Source: JBFWYO01 sp050186335 (GTDB lineage Bacteria; Pseudomonadota; Alphaproteobacteria; Bin65). Taken from it: a stretch of DNA of 13,497 nt. The notes under the pieces were generated by a model, which worked only from the letters and a program-made list of their open reading frames with translations, was not told the origin of the DNA and did not search any database. The position numbers and the translations under genes are program-made. Positions 13,110-13,497 of the stretch are shown one piece after another (the stretch's first letter is position 1; each line of letters opens with the position of its first letter). Location: contig JBFWYO010000105.1 of NCBI GenBank assembly GCA_050186335.1, positions 1-13,497 on the forward strand, in the 5' to 3' direction.

Positions 13110-13497
13110 ATGGCATTCACACTCGGTCGATTCGGGAGTCACGCCGTGCTTCGCGCCCCGGCGGTGTTGCTGGCGCTCGGCGTCGGCTGCGGCACGGCCC
13201 TGCCGGCGTCGGCTTTGACCCTGTCGATGAAGGAATTCACCTGCCCGATCGACGGCGCGAAATTCCAGGCGCGCGTCGTCAACAGCTTCACGCAGTTCGG
13301 CCGCAGGCTCGATCTGAAGCCGGTCGGCGCGTTGATCGCCCCCGCGCCGCGCCCGGTGTGCCCGGAAAGCGGCTTCGTCATGTACAAGGACAAGTTCACC
13401 GACGCGGAAATCGACAAGCTTAGGGCGATCGTCGCGACCGACGCGTTCAGGCAGGCGCGCGCCGAAAATACCGACTACTACATGGTCAGATCGGAAG
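13110..13497 (+). CDS. Exported protein of unknown function with paired CP motifs, cut by window end
   Basis: The first 129 residues are visible and the frame is open at the window edge. A signal peptide spans about 1-35 (hydrophobic APAVLLALGVGCGTALP, likely cleavage after ASA). Cys27 is not in a proper lipobox, so lipidation is unlikely. The mature part has FTCPIDGAKFQ (43-53) and RPVCPESGFVMY (81-92). These are two Cys-Pro-x-x-Gly motifs separated by SFTQFGRRLDLKPVG, reminiscent of DUF2225-type CPxCG pairs but with only one cysteine each. Metal binding is a possibility only. The ATG is fixed by AAGGAGA (13097-13103) six bases upstream. Function unknown. Confidence 0.75.
   Translation, partial: MAFTLGRFGSHAVLRAPAVLLALGVGCGTALPASALTLSMKEFTCPIDGAKFQARVVNSFTQFGRRLDLKPVGALIAPAPRPVCPESGFVMYKDKFTDAEIDKLRAIVATDAFRQARAENTDYYMVRSE

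Overview
The window looks like chromosome from a GC-rich proteobacterium, most likely an alphaproteobacterium. The evidence is the strongly G/C-biased third codon positions, the character of the GuaA protein, and intergenic hairpin repeats built from CATCCTTCGATACGCGC and GCGCTACTCAGGATGAGG. Repeats of this kind are familiar from alphaproteobacterial genomes. This placement is an inference, and no genus is claimed.

Layout from left to right. Positions 1-409 hold two tandem copies of a composite inverted repeat in front of guaA (GMP synthase, 410-1957). Next comes a visibly AT-rich block (about 1958-4690) with a single large gene, an AAA_13/RloC-like ATPase (2161-4455). It has split ABC-ATPase motifs, a CPFC zinc-hook-like motif and a C-terminal tail that may be an anticodon-nuclease-like effector. 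The block starts right behind the guaA stop codon, a place where genomic islands are known to insert, and it carries no visible integrase. A DHA2-type MFS exporter (4665-6185, minus) and a LysR regulator (6665-7576, plus) follow. They are divergent across a 479-base spacer that contains a 72-base tandem repeat array of the same hairpin family.

From 7613 to 10117 three minus-strand genes follow one another: a VIT1/CCC1-type metal transporter, a glutathione S-transferase and a cysteine-synthase-family PLP enzyme with altered substrate loops. A divergent ArsC/YffB-family gene (10289-10648) meets a minus-strand cluster whose transcription order is an ArsR/SdpR-like regulator, a 28-codon remnant that looks like the two ends of an SRPBCC/AHSA1 gene, a DUF1428 gene, and a KANL3/Tex30-like alpha/beta hydrolase. 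The hydrolase appears to have lost the segment carrying its catalytic acid. The window closes with two plus-strand genes for exported proteins of unknown function (12152-12922, and 13110 running off the end).

The core part of the window is ordinary housekeeping and stress or efflux functions. The best candidate for an accessory system is the solitary RloC-like gene, which would act alone as an abortive-infection-type defence. Two neighbouring genes with internal in-frame losses, and the repeat arrays, are the other points worth checking.
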